64,000 bases of DNA. Origin: Mycobacterium marinum. Its GTDB lineage: Bacteria > Actinomycetota > Actinomycetes > Mycobacteriales > Mycobacteriaceae. The stretch is from positions 3,844,001 to 3,908,000 of the forward strand of contig NZ_CP024190.1 in the NCBI RefSeq assembly GCF_003391395.1, in the 5' to 3' direction. Of this stretch, positions 26,634-35,744 are shown piece by piece. A program made the translations under genes and the position numbers. Position 1 is the first letter of the stretch; each line of letters starts with the position of its first letter. The notes beneath the pieces were generated by a model. The model was not told the origin of the DNA, ran no database searches, and saw nothing but the letters and a program-made list of their open reading frames with translations.

Positions 26634-27685
26634 CGTCGCCTCCCGCTGCGGCCGGCCTGCCTGGCTTCGGCGATGGCATCGACCAGCTGCGGCCATTCGG
26701 GCCGCACCGCCGCCCGCAAATACCCGTCGTCCAAGCCGACGAAGGTGTCGCAGCGACGGATCGCGATTCCGCGCTGATGCAGCCGTTTGCGGACCTCATC
26801 GGCCTCGGGGACGCCGAACAAGACAAACGGTGCGCAGCCGTCGACCACGCTGGCACCAACCGAAGCAAGGCCGCTGACCATCTCGGCCCGCGATGCCAGC
26901 AGCCGTCGAGCATCGGCGGCGGATTCGGCCACCGCTTCGGGCGTGCAGCAGGCCGCGATGGCCGTCAACGGCAGGGTGCCCACCGGCCAGTGGGCCCGCA
27001 TCCGGGTCAGCCGGTCCAGCAGGTCCGGCGCGCCAAGGGCGTACCCCACCCGCAGACCCGCCAGTGACCACGTCTTGGTCAGGCTGCGCAGCACCAGCAC
27101 GTCGGGCAGGCAGTCACCGGCCAGCGACTCCGGCTCGCCGGGAACGGCGTCCGCGAACGCCTCGTCGACCACCAGGATCCGGCCCGGCCTGCGCAATGCC
27201 AGCAGCTGCTCGCGGCTGTGCAACACCGAGGTCGGGTTGGTCGGATTGCCGACGACGACCAGGTCGGCATCGTCGGGGACCGCGGCTTCATCCAGACGGA
27301 ACGGCGGCGCCAGCACCACATGGTGCACCGGGATCCCCGCGGCGCTCAGGGCCGCGGCCGGCTCGGTGAATGACGGCGCGATAATTGCTGCCCGAGCCGG
27401 ACGCAGGTTGCTCAACAGCGCAAAACCCTCGGCGGCCCCGGCCAGCGGCAGCACCTCCGCGCGGGTTCGGCGGTGACGCAGCGCCGCCGCACCCTGCGCG
27501 CGCTGGGTGTCCTCGATGCTGGGATAGCGTGCCAGCGTGGTCAGCTGTTGCGCCAGCAGTTCGACCAGCCAGTGCGGCGGGTGCGGGTGGCGGACATTCA
27601 CGGCGAAATCCAGCATGCCGGGCGTGGCGGCCTGATCCCCGTGATAACGCGCCGCCGCCAGCGGGCTCGTGTCCAGACTCACCAC
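26630..27685 (-). CDS. cobC: PLP-dependent aminotransferase-fold enzyme CobC (cobalamin pathway)
   Basis: 351 residues from GTG at 27685. Class I/II PLP fold: LDFAVNVRHPHPP at the N-terminus, LVVVGNPTNPTSVLHSRE, ILVVDEAFADAVPGE (PLP Asp) and the Schiff-base lysine in LRSLTKTWSLAGLRVGYALG. It resembles L-threonine-O-3-phosphate decarboxylases that make the aminopropanol arm of cobalamin. In the M. tuberculosis orthologue Rv2231c the substrate is not firmly shown. First gene of the leftward run ending with the RNase H/CobC gene, which also has a cobalamin-linked domain. Confidence 0.93.
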   Translation of the reverse strand: MVSLDTSPLAAARYHGDQAATPGMLDFAVNVRHPHPPHWLVELLAQQLTTLARYPSIEDTQRAQGAAALRHRRTRAEVLPLAGAAEGFALLSNLRPARAAIIAPSFTEPAAALSAAGIPVHHVVLAPPFRLDEAAVPDDADLVVVGNPTNPTSVLHSREQLLALRRPGRILVVDEAFADAVPGEPESLAGDCLPDVLVLRSLTKTWSLAGLRVGYALGAPDLLDRLTRMRAHWPVGTLPLTAIAACCTPEAVAESAADARRLLASRAEMVSGLASVGASVVDGCAPFVLFGVPEADEVRKRLHQRGIAIRRCDTFVGLDDGYLRAAVRPEWPQLVDAIAEARQAGRSGRRR

Positions 27686-27869
27686 CTAGAAAACACTAGT
27701 GCGCCGGTGACAGAACCAGGCATCCGGAGCACTACGCCCCTGCCTGGCACACGGCTACCCGCGCGGCCGCGAGTCCCGGGCACCGGCCGGGTCCGACCGA
27801 ACTCGGCTGCTCAAGCCGGTCCCGCCAGCTCCTGCCGACCCCGCCGACCGCCGCATCAACGACAATGGA

Positions 27870-28592
27870 GTGGTGACAGGTTCGATTGCAGCCGATTCAC
27901 CGGCTGACCCCGGCGCCACACCGCAGGACACCGGCTGCCCGGAGGGGACGCCGCAGCTGGTGATCTTCGATCTCGACGGCACCCTGACCGACTCGGCCCA
28001 CGGGATTGTGGCCAGCTTCCGCCACGCACTCAACCACATCGGTGCCGCCGTTCCCGAAGGCGACCTGGTCGCCCAGATCGTCGGCCCGCCGATGGACGAC
28101 ACCTTTCACGCCATGGAGCTCGGCGACCGCGTCGAGGACGCGATCGCCGCCTTCCGGGCCGAATACGGTGCCCGTGGTTGGGCGATGAACACCCTGTTCG
28201 ACGGGATCGCGCCGTTGCTGGCCGACCTGCGTGCCGCCGGGGTTCGGCTGGCGGTGGCCACCTGCAAGCTAGAGCCAACGGCGCGGCGGGTACTCGCCCA
28301 TTTCGGGCTCGACGCGCATTTCGAGGTGATCGCCGGCGCGACCGGCGACGGCGCACGCCGCAGCAAGACCGAGGTGCTCGCCCATGCGCTGGCCCAGCTG
28401 CACCCGCTGCCCGAACGGGTGCTCATGGTCGGTGACCGCAGCCACGATGTGGAGGGCGCGGCCGCCCATGGCATCGACACGGTCGTGGTTGGCTGGGGTT
28501 ACGGAAAGGCCGACTTCGCCGCCGGTACCCACAGCGGCGCCGCCCTGCATGCCGGCACGGTCGACGAATTGCGGGAGGCGTTAGGTGTCTGA
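27870..28592 (+). CDS. ptkA: HAD-family protein tyrosine kinase PtkA
   Basis: 240 residues. HAD phosphatase fold: motif I LVIFDLDGTLTDSAHG (residue ~31), cap region, LAVATCKLEPTARR, and motif III/IV MVGDRSHDVEGAAAHG. By synteny and sequence it is PtkA, which autophosphorylates on Tyr and phosphorylates PtpA in M. tuberculosis. The start is uncertain: GTG GTG at 27870/27873 is used because no ATG, GTG or TTG occurs in the 53 codons of open frame before it, yet those codons end in NDNG, which also occurs in the longer M. tuberculosis N-terminus. Overlaps ptpA by 8 bp. Confidence 0.9.
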   Translation: MVTGSIAADSPADPGATPQDTGCPEGTPQLVIFDLDGTLTDSAHGIVASFRHALNHIGAAVPEGDLVAQIVGPPMDDTFHAMELGDRVEDAIAAFRAEYGARGWAMNTLFDGIAPLLADLRAAGVRLAVATCKLEPTARRVLAHFGLDAHFEVIAGATGDGARRSKTEVLAHALAQLHPLPERVLMVGDRSHDVEGAAAHGIDTVVVGWGYGKADFAAGTHSGAALHAGTVDELREALGV

Positions 28593-29079
28593 CTCAACGC
28601 TGCACGTCACTTTCGTGTGTACCGGCAACATCTGTCGCTCGCCGATGGCCGAGAAGATGTTCGCCCACCAGCTGCGGGAACGCGGGCTGGGCGAGGCGGT
28701 GCGGGTGACCAGCGCCGGCACCGGCAACTGGCACGTCGGCAATCGGGCCGACGAACGGGCAAGACAGGTGCTGCACTCCCACGGCTACCCCACCGATCAC
28801 TGCGCCGCCCGGGTCAGCACGGACCACCTGGAGGCGGATCTGGTCATCGCGCTGGGGCGCAACCACGCCCGGCAGTTGCGTCAGCTCGGCGTGGAGGAGA
28901 GCAGGCTGCGGATGTTGCGTTCGTTCGACCCACGCTCGGGGGCCTACGTTCTCGATGTCGAGGACCCCTACTACGGGGGCCATGACGACTTCGAGCAGGT
29001 CTTCGTCGTCATCGAGGCCGCCCTGCCCGGTCTGCACGATTGGGTGGACGAACAGTTGGCGCAGGACGGCAAGGTGTGA
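28585..29079 (+). CDS. ptpA: Low-molecular-weight protein tyrosine phosphatase PtpA
   Basis: 164 residues from GTG (MSDSTLHVTFVCTGNICRS). The P-loop VCTGNICRSP with nucleophilic Cys11 and Arg17 and the general-acid DVEDPYYGGHDDFEQV loop with its twin tyrosines are intact. In M. tuberculosis PtpA is secreted into the host macrophage, blocks phagosome acidification by acting on VPS33B, and is a target of PtkA. The start lies inside ptkA (8-bp overlap), so the pair is co-translated; the stop TGA overlaps the next ATG by 1 nt. Confidence 0.97.
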   Translation: MSDSTLHVTFVCTGNICRSPMAEKMFAHQLRERGLGEAVRVTSAGTGNWHVGNRADERARQVLHSHGYPTDHCAARVSTDHLEADLVIALGRNHARQLRQLGVEESRLRMLRSFDPRSGAYVLDVEDPYYGGHDDFEQVFVVIEAALPGLHDWVDEQLAQDGKV

Positions 29080-29903
29080 TGCGACGCCTGGCGTTTCTGC
29101 TGCGGCCCGGGTGGATAGCGCTGGCCCTGGTGGTCATCGCGTTCACCTACCTGTGCTTCACGGTGCTCGCGCCGTGGCAGCTGGGAAAGAACACCAAGAC
29201 GTCGCGGGAGAACCGCCAGATCAACCATGCCCTGACTTCGCCGGCGGTTCCGGTCAAAACATTACTGCCACAGCAAGATTCGTCAGCTCCCGAGGCGCAG
29301 TGGCGCAGCGTGACGGCGACCGGACACTATCTGTCCGATGTGCAGGTGCTGGCCCGGCTGCGGGTGGTCGACGGAGACCAGGCGTTTGAGGTACTGACCC
29401 CATTCGCCATCGACGGCGGACCCACCGTCCTGGTCGACCGCGGGTACGTCCGCCCCGAGCCGGGCTCGCACGTGCCGCCGATCCCCCGCGCCCCGGACCA
29501 GACCCTGACCATCACGGCACGGCTGCGCGACTTCGAGCCCACCATCGCGGGCAAGGAACCGTTCTCCAGAGACGGCTTCGAGCAGGTGTACTCGATCAAC
29601 GCCAAGCAGATCTCCACGTTGACCGGAGTGCCGTTGGCCGGCTCCTATCTGCAGTTGGTCGAAAACCAACCCGGCGGACTCGGTCTGATCGGCTTGCCGC
29701 ATCTGGATTCCGGACCGTTCTTGTCATACGGCATCCAGTGGATCGCCTTCGGCATTCTGGCGCCAATCGGACTCGGCTACTTCGCCTACGCCGAACTGCG
29801 GGCCCGCCGGCGCGAAACACGCGCCCGCGCGGATGCGCCGCCCGCGGACACACCGATGACCGTCGAGCAAAAGCTCGCCGACCGCTACGGCCGCCGGCGG
29901 TAG
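29079..29903 (+). CDS. SURF1-family cytochrome oxidase assembly protein
   Basis: 274 residues, ATG overlapping the ptpA stop by one base (TGATG). SURF1 layout: an N-terminal membrane helix (IALALVVIAFTYLCFTVLAPWQLGKN, split by the WQLGRx-type motif), a periplasmic domain with VTATGHYL, VLVDRGYVRP and GSYLQLVENQP, and a C-terminal helix YGIQWIAFGILAPIGLGYFAY. SURF1 proteins help insert heme a into cytochrome oxidase subunit I. It ends 18 nt inside the 3' end of the convergent cobD gene. Matches Rv2235 in order and length. Confidence 0.94.
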   Translation: MRRLAFLLRPGWIALALVVIAFTYLCFTVLAPWQLGKNTKTSRENRQINHALTSPAVPVKTLLPQQDSSAPEAQWRSVTATGHYLSDVQVLARLRVVDGDQAFEVLTPFAIDGGPTVLVDRGYVRPEPGSHVPPIPRAPDQTLTITARLRDFEPTIAGKEPFSRDGFEQVYSINAKQISTLTGVPLAGSYLQLVENQPGGLGLIGLPHLDSGPFLSYGIQWIAFGILAPIGLGYFAYAELRARRRETRARADAPPADTPMTVEQKLADRYGRRR

Positions 29904-30826
29904 ACAAAGACCCCGGCACCCACTGCCGCGGCGGCCTGCACGGCCCGCGACAACGTCACGGCGCGGCGCAGATCATCGACCGCGGGTTGACCGCCGTCCC
30001 CGAGGGTGGGGCGAATCTGCAGCTCAAAGTGGTACCGGGTGGGCCCGCCCAGACGCACCCGGAGCGCCCCGGCAAAAGCGGCCTCGACCACCCCGGCGTT
30101 CGGGCTGGGGTGCCGCGCCGCGTCGCGGCGCCAGGCCCGCACCGCGCCCAGCGCTGACCCACCGACCAGCGGCGCGCACAGCACCACCAGCCCCGCGGTC
30201 ACGCGGGCCCCGAAGTAGTTGGCCAGATCATCCAGCCGCGCTGCGGCCCAACCGAATCGCAGGTAGCGCGGCGAGCGGTAGCCGATCATCGCGTCCAGGG
30301 TGTTGACGGCGCGATATACCAGTACCGCCGGCACGCCGCCGACCGCCGCCCACAGCAGCGGCGCCACCTGCGCGTCGGAAGTGTTCTCGGCAACCGATTC
30401 CAGGGCCGCGCGGGTCAAATCCGGCACGTCCAGCTGAGCCGGATCGCGACCACACAGCGACGGCAGCAACCGCCGGGCGGCATCGAGGTCGCCGCGGTCC
30501 AACAGCTCGGCCATTTCCCGGCCAGTGCGCACCAGCGAGGTTCCGCCCAGCGATACCCAGGTCGCCATCGCCGTCGCCGCGACCGACCACGGCCTGCCGG
30601 CCGGGCGCCCCAAGACCGCACCCAGCAGGCCCACCCCGCCAACCAGCACGCCAACGTGCACCGCGCCGGCCGCCCTGGTATCGCGATAGCTGGCCCGCTC
30701 CAACCCCGCGGCCAGCCGCCCGAACACCGCGACCGGATGACCTCGCTGTGGGTCGCCCAGCACCAGGTCGGCCAGATAGCCCACCAGGACACCGACCGTC
30801 CGGGCCTGCCGTGCCGACGCAACCAC
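29885..30826 (-). CDS. cobD: Adenosylcobinamide-phosphate synthase CobD/CbiB
   Basis: 313 residues from GTG at 30826. Integral membrane enzyme that attaches aminopropanol (or its phosphate) to adenosylcobyric acid in cobalamin synthesis. Family blocks seen: LVGYLADLVLGDPQRGHPVAVFG at the N-terminus in two parts, RGDLDAARRLLPSLCGRDPAQLD, AALESVAENTSDAQVAPLLW, RAVNTLDAMIGYRSPRY, and RRDAARHPSPNAGVVEAAFAG. Convergent with the SURF1 gene with a 19-bp overlap of coding ends. Orthologue of Rv2236c. Confidence 0.95.
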   Translation of the reverse strand: MVASARQARTVGVLVGYLADLVLGDPQRGHPVAVFGRLAAGLERASYRDTRAAGAVHVGVLVGGVGLLGAVLGRPAGRPWSVAATAMATWVSLGGTSLVRTGREMAELLDRGDLDAARRLLPSLCGRDPAQLDVPDLTRAALESVAENTSDAQVAPLLWAAVGGVPAVLVYRAVNTLDAMIGYRSPRYLRFGWAAARLDDLANYFGARVTAGLVVLCAPLVGGSALGAVRAWRRDAARHPSPNAGVVEAAFAGALRVRLGGPTRYHFELQIRPTLGDGGQPAVDDLRRAVTLSRAVQAAAAVGAGVFVYRRRP

Positions 30827-30885
30827 TCAGGCAGCGTCTCACATGGCCGTCCGGTGGCCACCGGGCCCGCGCGTTCGTCTAGTCC

Positions 30886-31755
30886 ATGACGGCAACCCCC
30901 GGCGCGTGGTCTACTCATCATCATGGGTCAGGAATCCCGATGAAGCGTCCCGCGACCCGGGTCGCCGACCTGTTGAACCCGGCCGCGCTGTTGCTGCCCG
31001 CCGCCAACGTGATCATGCAGCTGTCGTTGCCCGGCGTCGGGTATGGCGTACTGGAGAGTCCGGTGGACAGCGGCAACGTCTACAAGCATCCGTTCAAGCG
31101 CGCCCGCACCACCGGCACCTACCTGGCGGTTGCCACCATCGGGTCGGAGTCTGATCGCGCGTTGATCCGCGCTGCGGTGGACTCGGTACACCGGCAAGTC
31201 CGGTCCACCTCGTCGAGTCCGGTGTCCTACAACGCCTTCGATCCCAAATTGCAGCTGTGGGTGGCCGCCTGCTTGTACCGCTACTTCGTCGAGCAACACG
31301 AATTCCTGCACGGACCGCTCGATGACGGCGCCGCCGACTCGGTCTACCTCGACGCCAAACGGCTGGGCACCACCCTTCAAGTGCCGGAGCGCATGTGGCC
31401 GCCGGACCGGATCGCCTTCGACGAGTACTGGAAGCGCTCACTCGATGAGCTGCACATCGACCCACCGGTGCGCGAACACCTCCGAGGGGTGGCTTCGATG
31501 GCGTTTTTGCCGTGGCCGCTGCGGGCGCTGGCGGGGCCGTTCAACCTGTTCGCGACGACGGGGTTCTTGGCGCCGGAGTTTCGCGCGATGATGCGGTTGG
31601 ACTGGTCGCAATCCCAGCAGAGCCGATTCGAGTGGCTGTTGGCCGCCCTGCGGCTGGCCGACCGGGTCATCCCCCATCGGGCGTGGATCTTGATCTATCA
31701 GCTTTACCTGTGGGATATGCGGTTTCGCGCCCGCCGCGGGTGGCGCGTCGTCTAG
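30886..31755 (+). CDS. DUF2236 / MpaB-like oxygenase family protein
   Basis: 289 residues if started at ATG 30886; an internal ATG at 30940 (MKRPATRVADLLNP) has a better ribosome binding site (AGGA, 7-8 nt), but the upstream codons are also similar to the M. tuberculosis orthologue Rv2237, so the longer start is listed. Helical protein of the latex-clearing/MpaB heme oxygenase-like superfamily, with KHPFKRARTTGTYLAV, WVAACLYRYFVEQHEFLHGP and RLADRVIPHRAWIL. Heme-binding is a family inference. Divergent from cobD with a 59-nt gap. Confidence 0.88.
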   Translation: MTATPGAWSTHHHGSGIPMKRPATRVADLLNPAALLLPAANVIMQLSLPGVGYGVLESPVDSGNVYKHPFKRARTTGTYLAVATIGSESDRALIRAAVDSVHRQVRSTSSSPVSYNAFDPKLQLWVAACLYRYFVEQHEFLHGPLDDGAADSVYLDAKRLGTTLQVPERMWPPDRIAFDEYWKRSLDELHIDPPVREHLRGVASMAFLPWPLRALAGPFNLFATTGFLAPEFRAMMRLDWSQSQQSRFEWLLAALRLADRVIPHRAWILIYQLYLWDMRFRARRGWRVV

Positions 31756-31775
31756 ATCGAGGCCGACCGGCGGTG

Positions 31776-32705
31776 CTAACCGAGCGGCACACCGCGTGCG
31801 GCCCAGCTGAAACTGCGCATCTGCGGCAACCTGGCCCCAAGCTGGTCGGCGACCCGCCGGCCGATGTCGTCCGCGTCGGCCACCGACATGGCGGGGTCCA
31901 CCCAGCCCTCGACCTCGACACGGAGCGTGCGTCCGGTCCAGCGGGCCCGCGCGTGCGCGTGAACAACTCCCGGTATGGCGGCGGCGACCGCTTCGGCGGT
32001 GTCCAGCACGCCCGGGTCTACCCCATCGAGCAGGCGATGCCCGATCTCGGAGCTCACCTCCCAACCCACATGGCAGATGAATCCCGTCACCGCAAGCCCG
32101 GCAAACCCGTCGGCCCATTCCCACCCCATCGCGACCCCGCACAATCCCAGCAGCGCGCCCGCCGAGGACAGCGCGTCCAGCCAGGAATGCTTCGCATCGG
32201 CGATCATCGTTGATGACTGAATCCGGCGCCCGACAACGAGCTTGTAACGGGCCACCAGCTGATTGCCGACAATGCCAACCGCCGCGGCGGCGATCCCCCA
32301 GCCCACATGCTGGGTTGAGCCGTGCCGCAGCAACTTGCCGAAGCTTTCGGTCCCGGCAACCGCGGCGCTGGCCCAGATCACCAGCGCCACACCGATCCCG
32401 GCAAGATCCTCGGCCCGCTCCAAACCGTACGGGTAGCGCTCGCTCGCCGACTTGCGCGAGCTCCGAAACCCAACGAACACAACCAGACTCGTGGAGACAT
32501 CGGACAGGTTGTGCAGTGCGTCGCCGAGCAAGGCCACCGAGCCGGACACCAGCGCTATCGCCAGTTCGATCAGACCCGTCAACCCCAGCCCGGCCGCGCT
32601 GACGGCGACCGCACGATTGGCCCGCCGGCGTTCGGCTTGGTCGTCGACGGCCTGGGCCAAGGGAAAGCTTGCGGCCGGATCCCGCTGACCGTCAACCAGA
32701 TGCAT
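31776..32705 (-). CDS. Cation diffusion facilitator (Zn/metal efflux) transporter
   Basis: 309 residues with six membrane segments. Zinc-site motifs of the CDF family are intact: SVALLGDALHNLSDVSTS in the second helix (HxxxD) and IADAKHSWLDALSS in the fifth. The cytosolic C-terminal domain (residues ~215-309, VVHAHARARWTGRTLRVEVEGWV) has the usual ferredoxin-like fold sequence. It should export Zn or a similar divalent cation from the cytosol by proton exchange. Convergent with the MpaB-like gene. Not in this place in M. tuberculosis, so it begins the accessory segment that runs to 56.3 kb. Confidence 0.93.
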   Translation of the reverse strand: MHLVDGQRDPAASFPLAQAVDDQAERRRANRAVAVSAAGLGLTGLIELAIALVSGSVALLGDALHNLSDVSTSLVVFVGFRSSRKSASERYPYGLERAEDLAGIGVALVIWASAAVAGTESFGKLLRHGSTQHVGWGIAAAAVGIVGNQLVARYKLVVGRRIQSSTMIADAKHSWLDALSSAGALLGLCGVAMGWEWADGFAGLAVTGFICHVGWEVSSEIGHRLLDGVDPGVLDTAEAVAAAIPGVVHAHARARWTGRTLRVEVEGWVDPAMSVADADDIGRRVADQLGARLPQMRSFSWAARGVPLG

Positions 32706-32793
32706 GTCCCCTAGCGTGCCACGCCCCCGCGCCCGGCCGCCCGGTTAGCGCACAACTTTTTCACGCAGCCGGCCCGGTTGTGCCGCGGTCGAG

Positions 32794-33918
32794 TCAGCGC
32801 ACCGTGGCGAAGAACGCACGGACGTCTCCGACGAACAATTCCGGCTGTTCGAACGCGGCGAAGTGACCACCGCGCGGCATCGTCGTCCAGTGGGTGATGT
32901 TGTAGTTCGGTTCGCACCACGCGCGCGGTGCGCGCAGCACCTCCTTGGGAAACGACGCCACGCCGGTGGGCAGTTCGACCCGCTCGGTCTGCCCCCAGAC
33001 CTTGAAACTCTCCCAGTACAAGCGGGCTGACGACGCCGCGGCGGCGTTTACCCAATACATCATGACGTTGTCCAGTAGTTCGTCGCGGGTGAGGATGTTC
33101 TCCGGGTTTCCCGCGCAGTCCATCCATGCCCAGAACTTCTCCACGATCCAAGCCAGTTGTCCCACCGGGGAATCGGTCAGGCCGTAGCCCACGGTCTGGG
33201 GTCGGGTGGACTGTTGTTTGAAGTAGCCGGTTCCCCATTTCCGGTGGTACGCCAACGCTGCCAGCACCTCTTGCTCTGCCGCGGTCGGGTTGGTCAGCGC
33301 CGCACGCGTGGGCATGGCGATCGGCATATTGAGATGAATGGCCACACAGTGGCCGCCGTTTCGGCCGATCTGGGTGGTGACCGCGGCCCCCCAGTCGCCG
33401 CCTTGGGCGCCGTATCGCTGATAGCCCAGGTTCTGCATCAGCGTTTCCCAGGCCCACGCGATCCTGTCCACACCCCAGCCCGTGCTGCTCGGCTTGCCGG
33501 AAAATCCGTATCCGGGAAGGGACGGGCAGACGACGTGGAAGGCGTCTTCGGCGCGCCCGCCATGGGCGGTGGGGTTGGTCAGCGGCTCGATCACCTTGTG
33601 TAACTCCACCACGGAGCCGGGCCAGCCATGGGTGATCAGCAGCGGAAACGCGTCCTGGTGCGGGGAGCGTTGATGGATGAAATGCAGATCCAGGCCGTCG
33701 ATTTCGGTGATGAACTGGTCGAAGCGGTTCAGCGCGGCCTCGCGCGCCCGCCAGTCGTAGTCGTTGGCCCAGTAGGCGGCCAAGTCCCGCGTGTAGCTCA
33801 GCGGGATGCCCTGGCTCCAATCGTCGACACACTCGGCCTCCGGCCAACGGGTGCTCGCCAGACGGGCTTTCAGGTCATCGATAACGTCGTCGGGAACATC
33901 GATGCGAAACGGCCTCAC
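32794..33918 (-). CDS. Epoxide hydrolase-family alpha/beta hydrolase
   Basis: 374 residues from GTG (VRPFRIDVPDDVIDDLKARL). An N-terminal epoxide hydrolase (EHN) domain of ~110 residues (RLASTRWPEAE) precedes the hydrolase core: oxyanion HGWPGS, nucleophile Asp in GAQGGDWGAAVTTQIG, and His in MPRGGHFAAFEQPELF near the C-terminus. It would convert epoxides to diols. IS copy 1 begins only 20 bp upstream of the GTG, so the native promoter and perhaps the true start have been cut off; in-frame codons further upstream derive from the IS. Same direction as the CDF gene, 88 nt away. Confidence 0.9.
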   Translation of the reverse strand: MRPFRIDVPDDVIDDLKARLASTRWPEAECVDDWSQGIPLSYTRDLAAYWANDYDWRAREAALNRFDQFITEIDGLDLHFIHQRSPHQDAFPLLITHGWPGSVVELHKVIEPLTNPTAHGGRAEDAFHVVCPSLPGYGFSGKPSSTGWGVDRIAWAWETLMQNLGYQRYGAQGGDWGAAVTTQIGRNGGHCVAIHLNMPIAMPTRAALTNPTAAEQEVLAALAYHRKWGTGYFKQQSTRPQTVGYGLTDSPVGQLAWIVEKFWAWMDCAGNPENILTRDELLDNVMMYWVNAAAASSARLYWESFKVWGQTERVELPTGVASFPKEVLRAPRAWCEPNYNITHWTTMPRGGHFAAFEQPELFVGDVRAFFATVR

Positions 33919-33938
33919 CCGTTCATCATGCCGCCTAG

Positions 33939-35631
33939 CCCGGATTTTTCGCGGATTGTTGCCTGTTTCGGTGTGCAGATAGGCGAAAGTGCCTGTCCTG
34001 CAACGAATAATGAGACTGCTGAAGGTCCATGATTCCGAGCGGGAGGGCACTTTCTAGGTGAAGAGTAGCGCAGCGGTTTCGCGGGTGAAAGTGTCGGCGG
34101 GCGGGCGTGGCGTGGTATCACATGCCGGGATTCGCCTGTTGCGCGAGTTGGCGGACCTGACCGGGTTATCGGCGCAGGTCACTGCCGCGCCGGCAGACAC
34201 CTACCGGGGCCCGTGGGTGTACGCGCCGGGGGATATCTTCGCAGATCTGGCGGCCGCGGTCGCTGATGGCGCCGATTGCATCGACGGCGTCGGGCAACTG
34301 TGTGGGGACCGTGAGCACGTGTTCGGAGCGAAGGCCTCGACCACCACGATGTGGCGGCTGGTCGACCAGCGGATCGACGCCGCACACCTACCCGGAATCC
34401 ATGCAGCCCGAGCGGCCGCGCGGGCGGCGACCTGGGCCGCCGGCGCCGCCCCGGCACCGGGTGAATGGCTGCACATCGACATCGACACCACCCTGGTCAT
34501 CGATCACTCCGACAACAAAGAGCTGCCGACACCGACCTGGAAGAAGTCGTTCGGCGTGCATCCACTGCTGGCGTTTCTCGACCGACCCGAGATCGCCGGT
34601 GGGGAAGCGCTGGCCGGGCTGCTGCACACCGGCCGTGCCGGTTCCAACACCGCCGCCGACCACATCACCGTACTGGACCAAGCCTTGGCATCGCTGCCAC
34701 CGGCGTGGCGCCCCGATCCTGGTCGTGGTGGCGATCCAGACGCGCCGAAGGTACTGGTGCGCTGCGATTCGGCCGGGTCCACCCACGCGTTCGCCGACGC
34801 GTGCCGCGCCGCCGGGGTGGGGTTCTCTTTCGGCTACCCGGTGGATTGGCGGGTGCAGGACGCGGTGGACACTCTCACCCTCGGCGACGCCTGGTATCCG
34901 GGGATCGACACCGACGGCGGTATCCGCGACGGGGCGTGGGTCGCCGAAGCCACCGGGCTGGTCAACCTGTCCGCGTGGCCGGCCGGCACGAGGTTGATCC
35001 TGCGCAAGGAACGCCCGCATCCCGGCGCGCAGTTTCGGTTCACCGACGCCGACGGGATGCGGGTCACCGCGTTCATACCGACACCGGCCCCGGTGCCGTG
35101 CCAGGCCAGGTCGCCGGCCTGGAACTACGGCACCGTCAGCACGCCCGCGTCGAGGACCGCATCCGCGAACTCAAGAGCACCGGCCTGCGTAACCTGCCAT
35201 GCCACGCCTTCTCGGCCAATGCCGCCTGGCAGGAGATCATCCTGGCCGCCGCCGATCTCATCACCTGGACCCGTCTGATCGGATTCACCACCCAACCCGA
35301 ACTCGCCCGCGTGGAGATCACCACGTTCCGCTACCGGGTCTTGCACGTCGCGGCCCGCATCACCCGCGGAGCCCGGCAAGTCCGGCTGCGTATCGACGCG
35401 ACCTGGCGCTGGGCGGCGATGATCGCCACCGCCTGGCAGGCCATCCGCACCGCCTTCGGATAGAGCCCTCACCACCCGACCGACCGACACGGAAAGACCC
35501 ACCGGCCCAAGGAAAGCCCGCCCCACCCCGCGACACGCGACACCTCTCCACGCCAGCACGCGACAATACCTACCCAACAACATAATTCAACGGCTGAGTG
35601 ACCTCAGCATCAATTCGATGCAAAATCGAGG
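33939..35631 (+). mobile_element. IS1380-family insertion sequence, copy 1
   Basis: 1693 bp. Ends were defined by comparison with copy 2 (38625-40316), from which it differs by a single base. Imperfect terminal repeats: left CCCGGATTTTTCGC, right (inverted) CCTCGATTTTGCAT. The left flank is CTAG, but the right flank is CCAA, so no target duplication is present, unlike copy 2. It carries one transposase gene. It separates an epoxide hydrolase gene from the PE_PGRS gene. Confidence 0.9.
34058..35463 (+). pseudogene. IS1380-family transposase, frameshifted (copy 1)
   Basis: Starts at GTG with GGGAGGG upstream. The first ~340 codons encode the N-terminal and catalytic parts (RGVVSHAGIRLLRELADLTG, HIDIDTTLVIDHSDNKELPT with the first Asp, VRCDSAGSTHAFADACR with the second, LILRKERPHPGAQ). 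At about 35076 the frame shifts by one base: the family-typical continuation LELRHRQHARVEDRIRELK and LRNLPCHAFSANAAWQEI is found in the -1 frame and ends at 35463. One missing base restores a single protein. No slippery heptamer is seen, so a mutation is more likely than programmed frameshifting, yet the same lesion is present in copy 2. Confidence 0.85.
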
Positions 35632-35744
35632 CCAATCCGGTGCAACATATGAAATCCCACGAAAAGACCGATAGGCAACGCATTCAGCCTTTACCGTAAA
35701 CGCCTGCCGATTTTACTGATTTATTTCTGGCTTGGAGGGCAGCG

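Noticed and set aside
35060..35090. Programmed -1 frameshift in the IS transposase
   Set aside because: No X-XXY-YYZ slippery heptamer or following hairpin is visible at the junction; kept only as an open alternative.
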